A DNA stretch of 64,000 nt from Leptothoe sp034932105 (GTDB lineage: Bacteria; Cyanobacteriota; Cyanobacteriia; Phormidesmidales; Phormidesmidaceae). Shown here piece by piece: positions 33,661 to 42,433 of this stretch. The first letter of the stretch is position 1; each line of letters opens with the position of its first letter. A program made the translations under genes and the position numbers. Location of the stretch: NCBI RefSeq assembly GCF_034932105.1, contig NZ_JAYGIG010000001.1, positions 1 to 64,000 of the forward strand. Direction: 5' to 3'. The notes under the pieces were generated by a model that saw only the letters and a list, made by a program, of their open reading frames with translations, ran no database searches and was not told where the DNA came from.

Positions 33661-36195
33661 ATGCAGTCGGTGACATTCATGGTCAAAGGAATTTGGCAAC
33701 GTTTGCGTACTTCGGTCGGCTGGTGCAAAGATCAGTTGCCTGAACTCTCTACATCTATACAGCAAAAGTCCAACACAGCCATCCGTCAGTCTACCCGGTC
33801 AGGAAAGCATGCAACGGATTTATATGTTGTTTCGCGTCATACGCCCTTCAACCAAACTCAGGTAGCCATTGTACTCACGGTTTTGCTCCTGACGTCGTTC
33901 CTTGGTCAAAGATTTTATAATCAACCCTCCCTGACTGTGGGCACCATAGCAGCCGATAATTTTATCGCCCCCTACGATGCCACCCTGCCGGACATGATCA
34001 CCACTGAAGAAAACCGTCAGGCGGCGCGCAGTGGTTCGATTATTATTCTCCAAATTGATCAAGAAAAAACCCAGGCAATCCTGGAGGAAGCCAACGGAAT
34101 TTTAGGCCAGGGTAGCAGCCTACGGCAGCAAGCGGGCGCTATTCCCTATTTGTCCACAGCTCAACTATCTAGTAAAACCCAGCAATACTTACGGCAAGCC
34201 CCCGCCAAAGATTGGGAGGAACTCTGGCAGTTAGCCCAGCGGTCAGATCTGACTACCAGCATTCTAAAGGGTGGGGGCAAGGGTTCGGCCCAGGGACAAA
34301 TTAAGTCCTTAGGCACTGATCAGCGCATTGCCCTGGAGGAGTTAGTGCGTCTCCGGGAGCGGGTGTCCCGCCAGACGATGACAGCCGTTCGCAGCCAAGT
34401 GGAGGCTAACCGCCAAAAATATATAACGACCAAACCTCAGCTACAGCATCTGACGACTCGCAATGGGTTACAGCCTTTAGATCCTCGACTATTTGATTTG
34501 AGTGATGCTGATTGGTTAGCCGTCCAAGCCACTAGCCGCTTGGTGTTAAACCGCATGTTAACCCAGGGTATTCATGCCGGCATGCCAGCTGATTTATGGC
34601 AAAAAGCGATTGAGAGCCAGCTGCAAGGGGCGTTACAACTTAAAACTCCAGCGCATCTCAATCGCGATGAGCTGCTCGCTCAAGAGACGACAGCGAAGGA
34701 GATTGTAGCCCAAATTGTCGGTGCTGTTTTACAGCCTAACCTGATTGAAGACCAAGAACAAACCAGACTACGGGCAGAACAGGTGGAAAATGAGGTTGAA
34801 ACCGTAACCGTATCGATTGAGCGGGGTGACGCCATTGTGAATGAGGGCGAAAGCATTAGCCAAGGTGACTTTGTTTTACTCGATCACTTTAATCTCACCC
34901 AGCGGCGGTTTAACTGGCTAGGGTTTTCGGGTTTTGGGGTTTTAGTCAGTTCCGGCGTTGGCGCATTGCTATGGATTGATCATTGGCAAGCGGGCGGCCT
35001 CCGCCAGCGCGATCATTTACTGGTGCTGTGTCTGATTATGGGTGTAGCGGCGCTGATGGCGCTGAAAATAGCTGGGTTGGGACTGCCTGCAGTCGGTCTA
35101 TTACTGGGTAGTTTTTACGGCTATATTTTGGCAACGGCCACCATTGGCCTGTTAGTCGTTCTTTTGCCTGTGGGGGGCTCGGTGGCAGTGTTACCCCTCT
35201 GTGCGGCAGCCTGTGCGGCCCTAGTGGGGGCTTGGATTGCGCCTCGGTTGCGATCGCGCGAAGAATTTGCCCTCCTAGGAGGCGTGGTGGGCCTGACCCA
35301 AGGCCTTGTCCACTTGGTCCTCACCCTCATGTTTAACAGTGTGGCCGCCTCGGTGTGGTACACCGTCATCCGCGACTCAGCCTTATTTGGCGTCTATGGC
35401 ATCGCCTGGAGCATTGTGGCCCTAGGGGTGAGCCCCTATCTAGAATCCTTGTTTGATGTGGTCACCCCCATTCGCCTCGCCGAGCTGTCAAACCCCAACC
35501 GCCCCCTGCTAAAACGACTGGCCGCAGATGCCCCCGGCACCTTTCAGCACACCATGTTTGTGGCCAACCTGGCGGAAGCCGCAGCCCGTGCCCTGGGCCA
35601 CAATGTGGAGCTAGTGCGGGCAGGCACCCTGTATCACGACATTGGTAAAATGCATGATCCCCTGGGGTTTATTGAAAACCAGATGGGGGGACCCAATAAG
35701 CACGACTTGATCAATGACCCTTGGGTCAGTGCAGACATCATCAAAAAGCACGTCACCGAAGGGTTGGTCATGGCGAAAAAACATCGCTTACCGAATGCAA
35801 TCCAGGCTTTTATACCTGAGCACCAAGGGGCGATGTTAATTAGCTATTTTTACTACCAGGCCCAGGAAATCGCTAGCGAAAATCCTGAGATGGAAGTCAA
35901 AGATGAGGATTTCCGCTACGCTGGCCCCATTCCTCAATCACCGGAAACGGGCATTGTCATGCTGGCCGACTCCTGTGAAGCCGCGTTGCGATCGCTCCAC
36001 CCCGAAGCCTGTGCTGAAGACGCCTACGCCATGGTAAACAAAATCCTGCGGGCCCGGTGGAAGGAGCAACAGCTAATCGATTCTTGCCTCACCCGTAAGG
36101 ATATGGATGTGATTGCCAATGTATTTGTCCAGGTATGGCAGCAGTTTAACCATAAACGCATTGCCTATCCGAAGGGGGGGTTTACCGCCAAGTAG
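33661..36195 (+). CDS. 7TM-HD family phosphodiesterase (PgpH-like)
   Basis: Membrane protein of about 844 aa. It has one N-terminal span (about 70-87), a large 7TMR-HD extracytoplasmic domain (about 100-405), seven hydrophobic segments (about 420-605), and a cytosolic HD domain (about 630-810). HD residues are visible in GTFQHTMFVANLAEAAA, LYHDIGKM, and further His in PEHQGAML. In Listeria PgpH this domain hydrolyses cyclic di-AMP, so a role in c-di-AMP breakdown and in osmotic or potassium control is likely but inferred. I take the ATG at 33661; a TTG at 33649 is also in frame. Upstream lies a two-hairpin leader. Confidence 0.87.
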   Translation: MQSVTFMVKGIWQRLRTSVGWCKDQLPELSTSIQQKSNTAIRQSTRSGKHATDLYVVSRHTPFNQTQVAIVLTVLLLTSFLGQRFYNQPSLTVGTIAADNFIAPYDATLPDMITTEENRQAARSGSIIILQIDQEKTQAILEEANGILGQGSSLRQQAGAIPYLSTAQLSSKTQQYLRQAPAKDWEELWQLAQRSDLTTSILKGGGKGSAQGQIKSLGTDQRIALEELVRLRERVSRQTMTAVRSQVEANRQKYITTKPQLQHLTTRNGLQPLDPRLFDLSDADWLAVQATSRLVLNRMLTQGIHAGMPADLWQKAIESQLQGALQLKTPAHLNRDELLAQETTAKEIVAQIVGAVLQPNLIEDQEQTRLRAEQVENEVETVTVSIERGDAIVNEGESISQGDFVLLDHFNLTQRRFNWLGFSGFGVLVSSGVGALLWIDHWQAGGLRQRDHLLVLCLIMGVAALMALKIAGLGLPAVGLLLGSFYGYILATATIGLLVVLLPVGGSVAVLPLCAAACAALVGAWIAPRLRSREEFALLGGVVGLTQGLVHLVLTLMFNSVAASVWYTVIRDSALFGVYGIAWSIVALGVSPYLESLFDVVTPIRLAELSNPNRPLLKRLAADAPGTFQHTMFVANLAEAAARALGHNVELVRAGTLYHDIGKMHDPLGFIENQMGGPNKHDLINDPWVSADIIKKHVTEGLVMAKKHRLPNAIQAFIPEHQGAMLISYFYYQAQEIASENPEMEVKDEDFRYAGPIPQSPETGIVMLADSCEAALRSLHPEACAEDAYAMVNKILRARWKEQQLIDSCLTRKDMDVIANVFVQVWQQFNHKRIAYPKGGFTAK

Positions 36196-36213
36196 GCGGC
36201 ATTTAGTCAGGGT

Positions 36214-37113
36214 TCACTGCCCTAAAGGTATTCGACGCCTGAGTTTCTGGCTAATAACGCCGTACTTGGGGGCGCAGAACATGGCGATGGCAAACAGGAT
36301 AGTCATGAGCACCACGATGCTGCCACCGGTGGAAACGTCCAGGTGATAGCTGAGGTAAGTCCCTAGGACACAGGAAATAACGCTGGTCGCCACGGAAATA
36401 ACCAGCATATGGTCAAAGCGATCGGTGAGTAGATAGGCTGTGGCTCCTGGGGTGACGAGCATGGCTACCACCAGCACAATCCCAGCGGTTTGCAACGCCG
36501 TGACGATGGTGAGGGCCAGTACTGACAGCAGCGTGTAGTACATCAGCTGGGTATTGAGGCCAATGGCCTTGGCATGGTTGGGGTCAAAGCAAAACAGCAG
36601 CAGATCTTTGCGGCGAAACAAAATGATGGCCAGCGTAGCTCCCCCGGCAATAAAGGTTTGAATAATATCTGACTGGGAAATCCCCAGCACATTGCCAAAC
36701 AAAATGTGAAACAGGTCCACGTTGCTCGGTATTTTTGTCGCCAGGACTAACCCAAAGGCAAAAAATCCGGTAAAAATCACTCCGATGACAGCATCTTCCT
36801 TCAGGCGGGTTTGGGATTTGACATAGCCAATCATCACCGTCGCCCCAAACCCAAAGGTAAACGCCCCAACGGCAAAGGGTAAACCCAAGGCATAGGCCAC
36901 CACCACACCGGGGACTACCGCATGGGAAACGGCATCCCCCATAAGGGACCAGCCCTTAAGGGTGATGTAGCAGGACAGTACGGCACAGACAACACCGACA
37001 AAGGCACTGACCCAAATGGCCTTGACCATGAACCCGGCCTGCAGGGGTTCGATTAACCATTGCCACAGGGGACCGAGCAGGCCCAACACAGGCAAGGTGG
37101 CTAAATTATTCAT
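36214..37113 (-). CDS. mntB: Manganese ABC transporter permease
   Basis: ABC-3 family permease of 299 aa with about eight hydrophobic segments. It has the family block LKGWSLMGDAVSHAVVPGVVVAYALGLP (about 50-77), including the conserved His, and a late DRFDHMLVISVATSVISCVLGTYLS segment. The true start is the ATG at 37113, which overlaps the end of mntA by 8 bases; the frame extends further upstream but inside mntA. Overlap implies translational coupling. Named from the Synechocystis MntCAB system; Mn specificity is inferred from the partner binding protein. Confidence 0.87.
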   Translation of the reverse strand: MNNLATLPVLGLLGPLWQWLIEPLQAGFMVKAIWVSAFVGVVCAVLSCYITLKGWSLMGDAVSHAVVPGVVVAYALGLPFAVGAFTFGFGATVMIGYVKSQTRLKEDAVIGVIFTGFFAFGLVLATKIPSNVDLFHILFGNVLGISQSDIIQTFIAGGATLAIILFRRKDLLLFCFDPNHAKAIGLNTQLMYYTLLSVLALTIVTALQTAGIVLVVAMLVTPGATAYLLTDRFDHMLVISVATSVISCVLGTYLSYHLDVSTGGSIVVLMTILFAIAMFCAPKYGVISQKLRRRIPLGQ

Positions 37114-37885
37114 GGTGCCCCTGGAAACGGGACTGGAGCTGGGGCAAACTGCTGAGGGGCAGACCGCCAAAGGTCATGGAGAGGTTTTCTTCGGTAAAGG
37201 TTTCGGCGGTTGTGCCTTGGGCCAGGATGGTGCGGTTGAGCAGGATGGTGCGATCGCAAAACGTAGAAATTGACGCCAAATCGTGGGTGGACACCAAAAT
37301 CGTATGCCCCTCATCCCGCAACTGCAGCAGCAGATTCACCATCCGTTTTTCCGTTTTCACATCCACCCCCGTAAAGGGTTCATCCAGCAAAATTACCCGG
37401 CTATTTTGCGCCATGGCCCGCGCCAAGAACGTCCGCTTTTTCTGACCGCCCGACAGTTCACCGATTTGGCGCTGGCCAAAGTCCGTCATGCCCACCCGCG
37501 CTAAACTTTCCGACACCTGCCGCCGATCCTCACGGCCCGGAATGCGCAGCATATTCATATGGCCATAGCGACCCATCATCACCACATCCGCCACACTCAC
37601 CGGAAAGTTCCAGTCCACATCATCCGCCTGGGGCACATAGGCCATCAGCTGACGTTTTTGCGCCATTTTTACCGACAGACCATCAATGTGGACCCGGCCT
37701 TGATCAGGGTGTATAAACCCCATAATGGTTTTGAACAGGGTGGATTTACCCCCACCGTTGGGACCGACCAGTCCGGTAATGGTACCGGGCTGAACATAGC
37801 AACTGGCGTTGTAGAGCGCCAGATGGGCGTTGCTGTAGGTAACGCTGATGTTTTCGACAGTGATGCCAAAGGTGTCTGATCGCAT
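37106..37885 (-). CDS. mntA: Manganese ABC transporter ATP-binding protein
   Basis: ATPase of 259 aa energising metal import. Walker A GPNGGGKSTL, Q-loop VPQADDVDWNFP, signature LSGGQKKRTFLARAM, Walker B VILLDEPFTGVD and switch STHDLAS are all present. It resembles ZnuC/MntA-type importer ATPases. It lies between the lipoprotein gene and the permease in the order C-A-B. A palindromic repeat sits in the 179-base gap to the lipoprotein gene. The start is the ATG at 37885. Confidence 0.9.
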   Translation of the reverse strand: MRSDTFGITVENISVTYSNAHLALYNASCYVQPGTITGLVGPNGGGKSTLFKTIMGFIHPDQGRVHIDGLSVKMAQKRQLMAYVPQADDVDWNFPVSVADVVMMGRYGHMNMLRIPGREDRRQVSESLARVGMTDFGQRQIGELSGGQKKRTFLARAMAQNSRVILLDEPFTGVDVKTEKRMVNLLLQLRDEGHTILVSTHDLASISTFCDRTILLNRTILAQGTTAETFTEENLSMTFGGLPLSSLPQLQSRFQGHHE

Positions 37886-37959
37886 CGTGGGATAGGGGGT
37901 AGAGGAAGAGAGACAGTAAGGTCTCAGGTTTTGTATAAAACTTTAAAGTCTGCGCTTAT

Positions 37960-38041
37960 CCCCTCCAGGGAGGGGTGCCGGAGGCGGGGTGGGTCTCTTG
38001 AGCGCCAGCAACCCACCCCGTAGACCTTCCCTGGATGGGAG
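37960..38041. repeat. Long GC-rich palindromic repeat inside the mnt operon
   Basis: The inner stem is CGGGGTGGGT (37985-37994) with ACCCACCCCG (38011-38020). The outer stem is TCCAGGGA (37964-37971) with TCCCTGGA (38028-38035) and flanking G/C pairs. The pattern resembles the dispersed CCCTCCCTGGAGGGG-type palindromes seen in many bacterial genomes. It lies between the mntC stop and mntA start, where it may reduce or stabilise mntAB mRNA. Confidence 0.8.
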
Positions 38042-38064
38042 AGGTGTTGGTAAATTGCCAAACA

Positions 38065-39009
38065 TCATGGTGATAGCAGCCCCTCGCTAATCACCTGAGC
38101 GTCATATTCCAGCAGGTCAAGAAATGTCGGCACGGGGCCATCCGCCGTAGACAGCGAGTCCACATATAAACTGCCGCCAAACTTAGCTCCGGTAGCGCGA
38201 GCTACTTCCTGCTGACCTTCGTCACTGACGGTGCTTTCGCAAAAAACTGTAGGAATGTTGTGGGCTCTGACCTGCTCGATCACCTCCTGAATCTGCTTGG
38301 GGGTGGACTGCTGCTCGGCATTGATAGGCCAAAGGTAGACTTCTTGCAGGTTGTAATCGCGGGCCAAGTAGGAAAATGCGCCTTCGCAACTGACTAGATA
38401 GCGCTGGTCTTCGGGTACCTGGGCCAGGTTTGTCTGTAGCTGTTGATCAATCGACTGCAGCTGTTGACTATAGGCAGCAGCGTTAGCGTTATAGGTTGCT
38501 GCGTTTTCAGGGTCGAGCTCCACAAACGCCTGGCGAATGTTCTCTACATATATCAGCGCGTTTTTGGGGGACATCCAGGCGTGGGGATTGGGCTTGTCGG
38601 CGTAGGGGCCGGTTGCGATCTCAACCGGCTCAATCCCCTCCGTCAAAACTACCGACGGCACCTCCTGCACATTGCCCAAAAACTGCTCAAACCAGCGCTC
38701 CAGCCCCATGCCGTTATAGAGAATCAACTCCGCCTGCTGCGCCTTGACCAAATCACTGGGCGTAGGCTCATAGCCATGGATTTCCGCCCCAATGCGGGTA
38801 ATAGACTCCACCTGCAGCTCATCCCCCGCCACATTCTGTGCCATGTCCGCCAAGATCGTAAACGTTGTCAATACAACTTTTTCCTTACCTGGAGTCGAGT
38901 TTTCAGATGAGGGCAAACTTTGTCCACACCCCACAAGGCCCACCAGCAAAGCTATGGCCGATAGCAAAAACCTCGGTTTAACTTGCTTGAATGCTGCCGA
39001 CACTGCCAT
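38065..39009 (-). CDS. mntC: Manganese-binding lipoprotein of an ABC transporter
   Basis: Cluster A-I binding protein of 314 aa. The lipobox LVGC (Cys28) follows the signal peptide. Metal ligands expected for Mn/Fe-type proteins can be seen: His in AEIHGYEPTPSD, His in NPHAWMSPKN, Glu in SCEGAFSYLARDY, and Asp in LYVDSLS. A His-rich loop typical of zinc-specific ZnuA is absent. The start is the ATG at 39009. It is first in mntCAB on the minus strand and divergent in spacing from the Amt-kinase gene, which ends 221 bases upstream. Confidence 0.9.
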   Translation of the reverse strand: MAVSAAFKQVKPRFLLSAIALLVGLVGCGQSLPSSENSTPGKEKVVLTTFTILADMAQNVAGDELQVESITRIGAEIHGYEPTPSDLVKAQQAELILYNGMGLERWFEQFLGNVQEVPSVVLTEGIEPVEIATGPYADKPNPHAWMSPKNALIYVENIRQAFVELDPENAATYNANAAAYSQQLQSIDQQLQTNLAQVPEDQRYLVSCEGAFSYLARDYNLQEVYLWPINAEQQSTPKQIQEVIEQVRAHNIPTVFCESTVSDEGQQEVARATGAKFGGSLYVDSLSTADGPVPTFLDLLEYDAQVISEGLLSP

Positions 39010-39229
39010 TTCATAATCGTTTCATTTTTCATAATTATCTCATAATTGCAGGGCGATGGGGGAATATGCAGCTTAAAATCTGCTTAGACCTGTTTCACCG
39101 TGGCTATGCCTGGTCTGGAGCTAAGGTTTACGCCAGGGAGCTTCCACAAGTCAATTCGCCACGTTCACCCCGAGCAACGCTGCCGACGATGGCTTACCCA
39201 GCGACTATCCGATGGAGGTAGGGGGATTT

Positions 39230-41896
39230 TTAGACTGACTGGCCCATAGAGTTGGATTCGGCTGGTTTTGAAGAGGTTGGAGGGTGCGATCGCACCCTCA
39301 GACTTTTAGGCACAACAATCGTAAAACTAGTCCCCCAACCTAATACAGACTCACAAATCAGCTCACCACCATGCTGCTCCACAACGATTTGATAACTGAT
39401 CGCCAACCCCATTCCAGTTCCCTCACCGACGGGCTTCGTCGTAAAAAAAGGCTCAAAAATTTGCTGCTGTAAAGCCTTAGGAATACCAGGACCATTATCA
39501 GCAATCGTAATGGCAATACAGTCTGGCCGATCCTCCGTTTTAATCGTAATTTTGCCCGCTTCGTGAGTCCCCAATACATCAATTGCATTATTCAATAGAT
39601 GCAAGAAAACCTGATTCATCGCCCCGGCATAACATTGAATCCTTGGCAACGTGCCATAGCGCTTATCCAGCAGAATCTTAGGCCGTCTAGAAGTGACATT
39701 CAATCGATGAGTGAGCATCATCAAGGTATTGTCCAAATCTGAATGAATATCGACAGTTTTGGCCTCTGATTCATCAAATCGGGCAAACTTTCTTAAGGAC
39801 TGCACAATATTACGAATGCGCTCTGTCCCCGTGGTCATCGAAGCAATCAATCGGGGAAAATCTTGCCGAATAAACTCCACATCGGCATTATCAACATCAG
39901 TTTGCGCATCAGGTGGCAAATTAATGGACTGTTTCTGATAGTGACTAATCACCAGCAGTAAATCATCAACGTACTGCATCGCATGTTCAAGATTGCCATA
40001 GATAAAACCCACAGGGTTGTTAATCTCATGGGAAATGCCAGCCACTAACTGCCCTAAGCCCGCCATTTTTTCGCTCTGCAATAACTTAGCCTGGGCCGAC
40101 TTCAACTCATTTAATGCTTGTTTCAGTTGACTCGCCGTTCTGCGGGCCTCTAGTTCCGACGACATCAGAGCCGCCTCTGCTGCCTTACGATCCGTAATGT
40201 CTCTCACCATAATGGTCAAAAAGTTTTCGGACCTTAGTTGGGAAGCCATCGCGGAAACCTCAATGGGAAACCGTCGCCCACCCTGATGTATTCCCATGGC
40301 GACATAGGCTGCCCCTGTAGAGCAACCATGGTCCAAAAATTGTTGTAGAGATTGAAAAGCCACATCCTGGGATTGGGCCAAGTCTGTTTCCATCAACTCA
40401 GTCAGGGGCTGCCCAATCGGCTTTAACCAGGGGGAGCCAAAAATTGTTTCAACCGCCGGATTCGTACTCCGAACAACCAAGGTCCTAGGATCAACCGTCA
40501 AAATACCATCTGCAGCCGTGGTGATAATGGCATTTGTTCTAGCCGTGGACCGCTCTAATGCGTCAACCACCTGGTTATACCACCGGCTAATCTGACCAAT
40601 TTCCGTCAATGCGCTAGCCGTTGCTATGCGTCGCTGTAAGTTCCCAGTGCGCGCATGGATTTGCATGGTTGCAAACAAATTTTGAAACTCATTCTGTGCC
40701 CCATGCTCTGACACGTTTAACCCGACATACTCTTCCCGATGGGATACCCGTAGCAACCCATACTTCTTGAGCAGGACTACAGCCAGTAACGTGACGGTAA
40801 AGGCCCATAGTCCACAAGCCAAAACCCCTGACACTTGGACCAAAAACTGATCCCAACGGCTCAACCCAGTTCCCAATCGGTCTAAATCACCCAATAATGC
40901 GACGGCCAGGGTGCCCCAAATTCCTGGGCCAAGGTGTACGGGAATAACCCCCACAGCATCGTCAACTTGAAGATTATCCAATAGGGTATCCACTGCTACC
41001 ATCACAATGCCCCCGACACTACCAATGACCACCGCACCACCGATGGACACCGCATGACAACTGGCTGTAATTGACACTAGGCCAGCCAAGCTACCATTCA
41101 TCACTGATTTAAAGGGGATATGACGCTTTTGGGCAATTAAGGACCATATCAGGGCAGCCATCAGACCTGCAGATCCGGCCATCAGAGTATTGACTAAAAT
41201 TCTGGGTACCTGCTCATTAAAGGCAAAGGTGCTGCCACCATTGAACCCAAACCAACCAAACCACAGCAATAGCGCACCTAAAAACGCTAAAGGTAGATCT
41301 GAACTGGGTGCTTGTTGCTTGAAGTTTTGTCGAGAAAAACGACCCAGGCGCGGTCCAATCACCACCAAGGCAGCCAGAGAAATCCATCCCCCCAAACTAT
41401 GGACTACGGTGGAACCGGCAAAATCTACAAAGCCCTTTTGATCTAGCCAACCAGTCGTCACAGTGTGATCTGGAACGCCCCAAACCCAATGACCAAAGAC
41501 GGGATAGATAAAGCCAGATATCAGTACCGTAAGCAACAAATATGCCCTAAAGGTCATGCGCTCAGCCACTGCACCGGACAGGATCGTAACGGCAGTGCTG
41601 CAAAACATGGCCTGAAATAGAAAAAAGATAATGGGCCAACTACCAACCTGGTCAAACTCAGGCAAAAAGTCACTAAAGCCCCACCAGCCGTAGACAGATG
41701 TCCCAAACATCAATCCATAGCCAAAAGCCCAAAACACGAGGACTGAAAGGCCCAGATCAGAAATATTTTTGAGGGCGACGTTAATATTATTTTTGCGCCG
41801 AGTAGACCCGGCCTCAACACATAGAAACCCGGCTTGCATCAAAAACACTAGGCTGGCACTCACAATCACCCAAAGTTCATCTAATGACATTGGCAT
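39230..41896 (-). CDS. Ammonium transporter-histidine kinase fusion (Amt-PAS-HK)
   Basis: Fusion of 888 aa. Residues 1-390 are an Amt/Mep/Rh domain with about eleven spans, starting FLMQAGFLCVEAGSTRRKNNINVALKN; pore His are in DFAGSTVVHSLGG and VGVIPVHLGPGIWG. A PAS-like domain follows at about 455-570 (TAADGILTVDPRTLVVRSTNP), then a coiled coil, HisKA with GISHEINNPVGF (phospho-acceptor His623), and a HATPase_c domain with LLNNAIDVL, IADNGPGIP and EGTGMGLAIS. All kinase motifs are intact. Like Ks-Amt5 of Kuenenia it probably senses ammonium directly, or transports and signals. No response regulator is nearby. No canonical NtcA box (GTA-N8-TAC) was seen upstream. The start is the ATG at 41896. 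Confidence 0.92.
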   Translation of the reverse strand: MPMSLDELWVIVSASLVFLMQAGFLCVEAGSTRRKNNINVALKNISDLGLSVLVFWAFGYGLMFGTSVYGWWGFSDFLPEFDQVGSWPIIFFLFQAMFCSTAVTILSGAVAERMTFRAYLLLTVLISGFIYPVFGHWVWGVPDHTVTTGWLDQKGFVDFAGSTVVHSLGGWISLAALVVIGPRLGRFSRQNFKQQAPSSDLPLAFLGALLLWFGWFGFNGGSTFAFNEQVPRILVNTLMAGSAGLMAALIWSLIAQKRHIPFKSVMNGSLAGLVSITASCHAVSIGGAVVIGSVGGIVMVAVDTLLDNLQVDDAVGVIPVHLGPGIWGTLAVALLGDLDRLGTGLSRWDQFLVQVSGVLACGLWAFTVTLLAVVLLKKYGLLRVSHREEYVGLNVSEHGAQNEFQNLFATMQIHARTGNLQRRIATASALTEIGQISRWYNQVVDALERSTARTNAIITTAADGILTVDPRTLVVRSTNPAVETIFGSPWLKPIGQPLTELMETDLAQSQDVAFQSLQQFLDHGCSTGAAYVAMGIHQGGRRFPIEVSAMASQLRSENFLTIMVRDITDRKAAEAALMSSELEARRTASQLKQALNELKSAQAKLLQSEKMAGLGQLVAGISHEINNPVGFIYGNLEHAMQYVDDLLLVISHYQKQSINLPPDAQTDVDNADVEFIRQDFPRLIASMTTGTERIRNIVQSLRKFARFDESEAKTVDIHSDLDNTLMMLTHRLNVTSRRPKILLDKRYGTLPRIQCYAGAMNQVFLHLLNNAIDVLGTHEAGKITIKTEDRPDCIAITIADNGPGIPKALQQQIFEPFFTTKPVGEGTGMGLAISYQIVVEQHGGELICESVLGWGTSFTIVVPKSLRVRSHPPTSSKPAESNSMGQSV

Positions 41897-42433
41897 GATG
41901 GTTCAGTCTCATAGACATACAGTTACTCAACTCGCCCTCAAACGCTGCTAGTCCGGAGACTTAACGATCCCTTGATACATCTGGTGGAGTTGCAAGCGCC
42001 TCTAAGCGGGTTTCCGCCACACAATCCACCCTAAAATTGTCAGTGCAGATAATCCTGATACCGCGTCACCCCATGGCATCCGGACAAACACCAGCAGCCC
42101 TCTGACAATTTAATCAACTTAAAGCTGCCTCAAGAGTGCCCATCAATCGCCCTTAGCTCGCTTGGGTTCTTCGACTAGAAACCGAGTTTTGTGCTGTAAT
42201 ACGGTCTTAAGTCGTTAAAATCGGTCACTTATGTGGTGCATTATTGAGCCCCAGCTATATTTTGCACAGATTTGCCATCTAAGACTTCGTAAATGCGCCC
42301 AAGGCAATCATCAAACGTACCTAACAGCAAAGAATAGCAGGTCGATAATTGCAATATTGCGGCATCAGCGTTCATAGCTTAATCAGAAAAACTACAGTTC
42401 TGGCAGTGGACAAGGTTTAATTAAAAAGCTGCA
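41897..42433. other. Divergent intergenic region between the Amt-kinase fusion and polA
   Basis: 537 bases, no RNA gene or credible ORF. I searched by eye for GTA-N8-TAC and found none. No strong hairpin. Promoters for both flanking genes must lie here. Confidence 0.4.

Noticed and set aside
41897..42433. Search for an NtcA box before the Amt-kinase fusion
   Set aside because: No GTA-N8-TAC found on either strand by eye.
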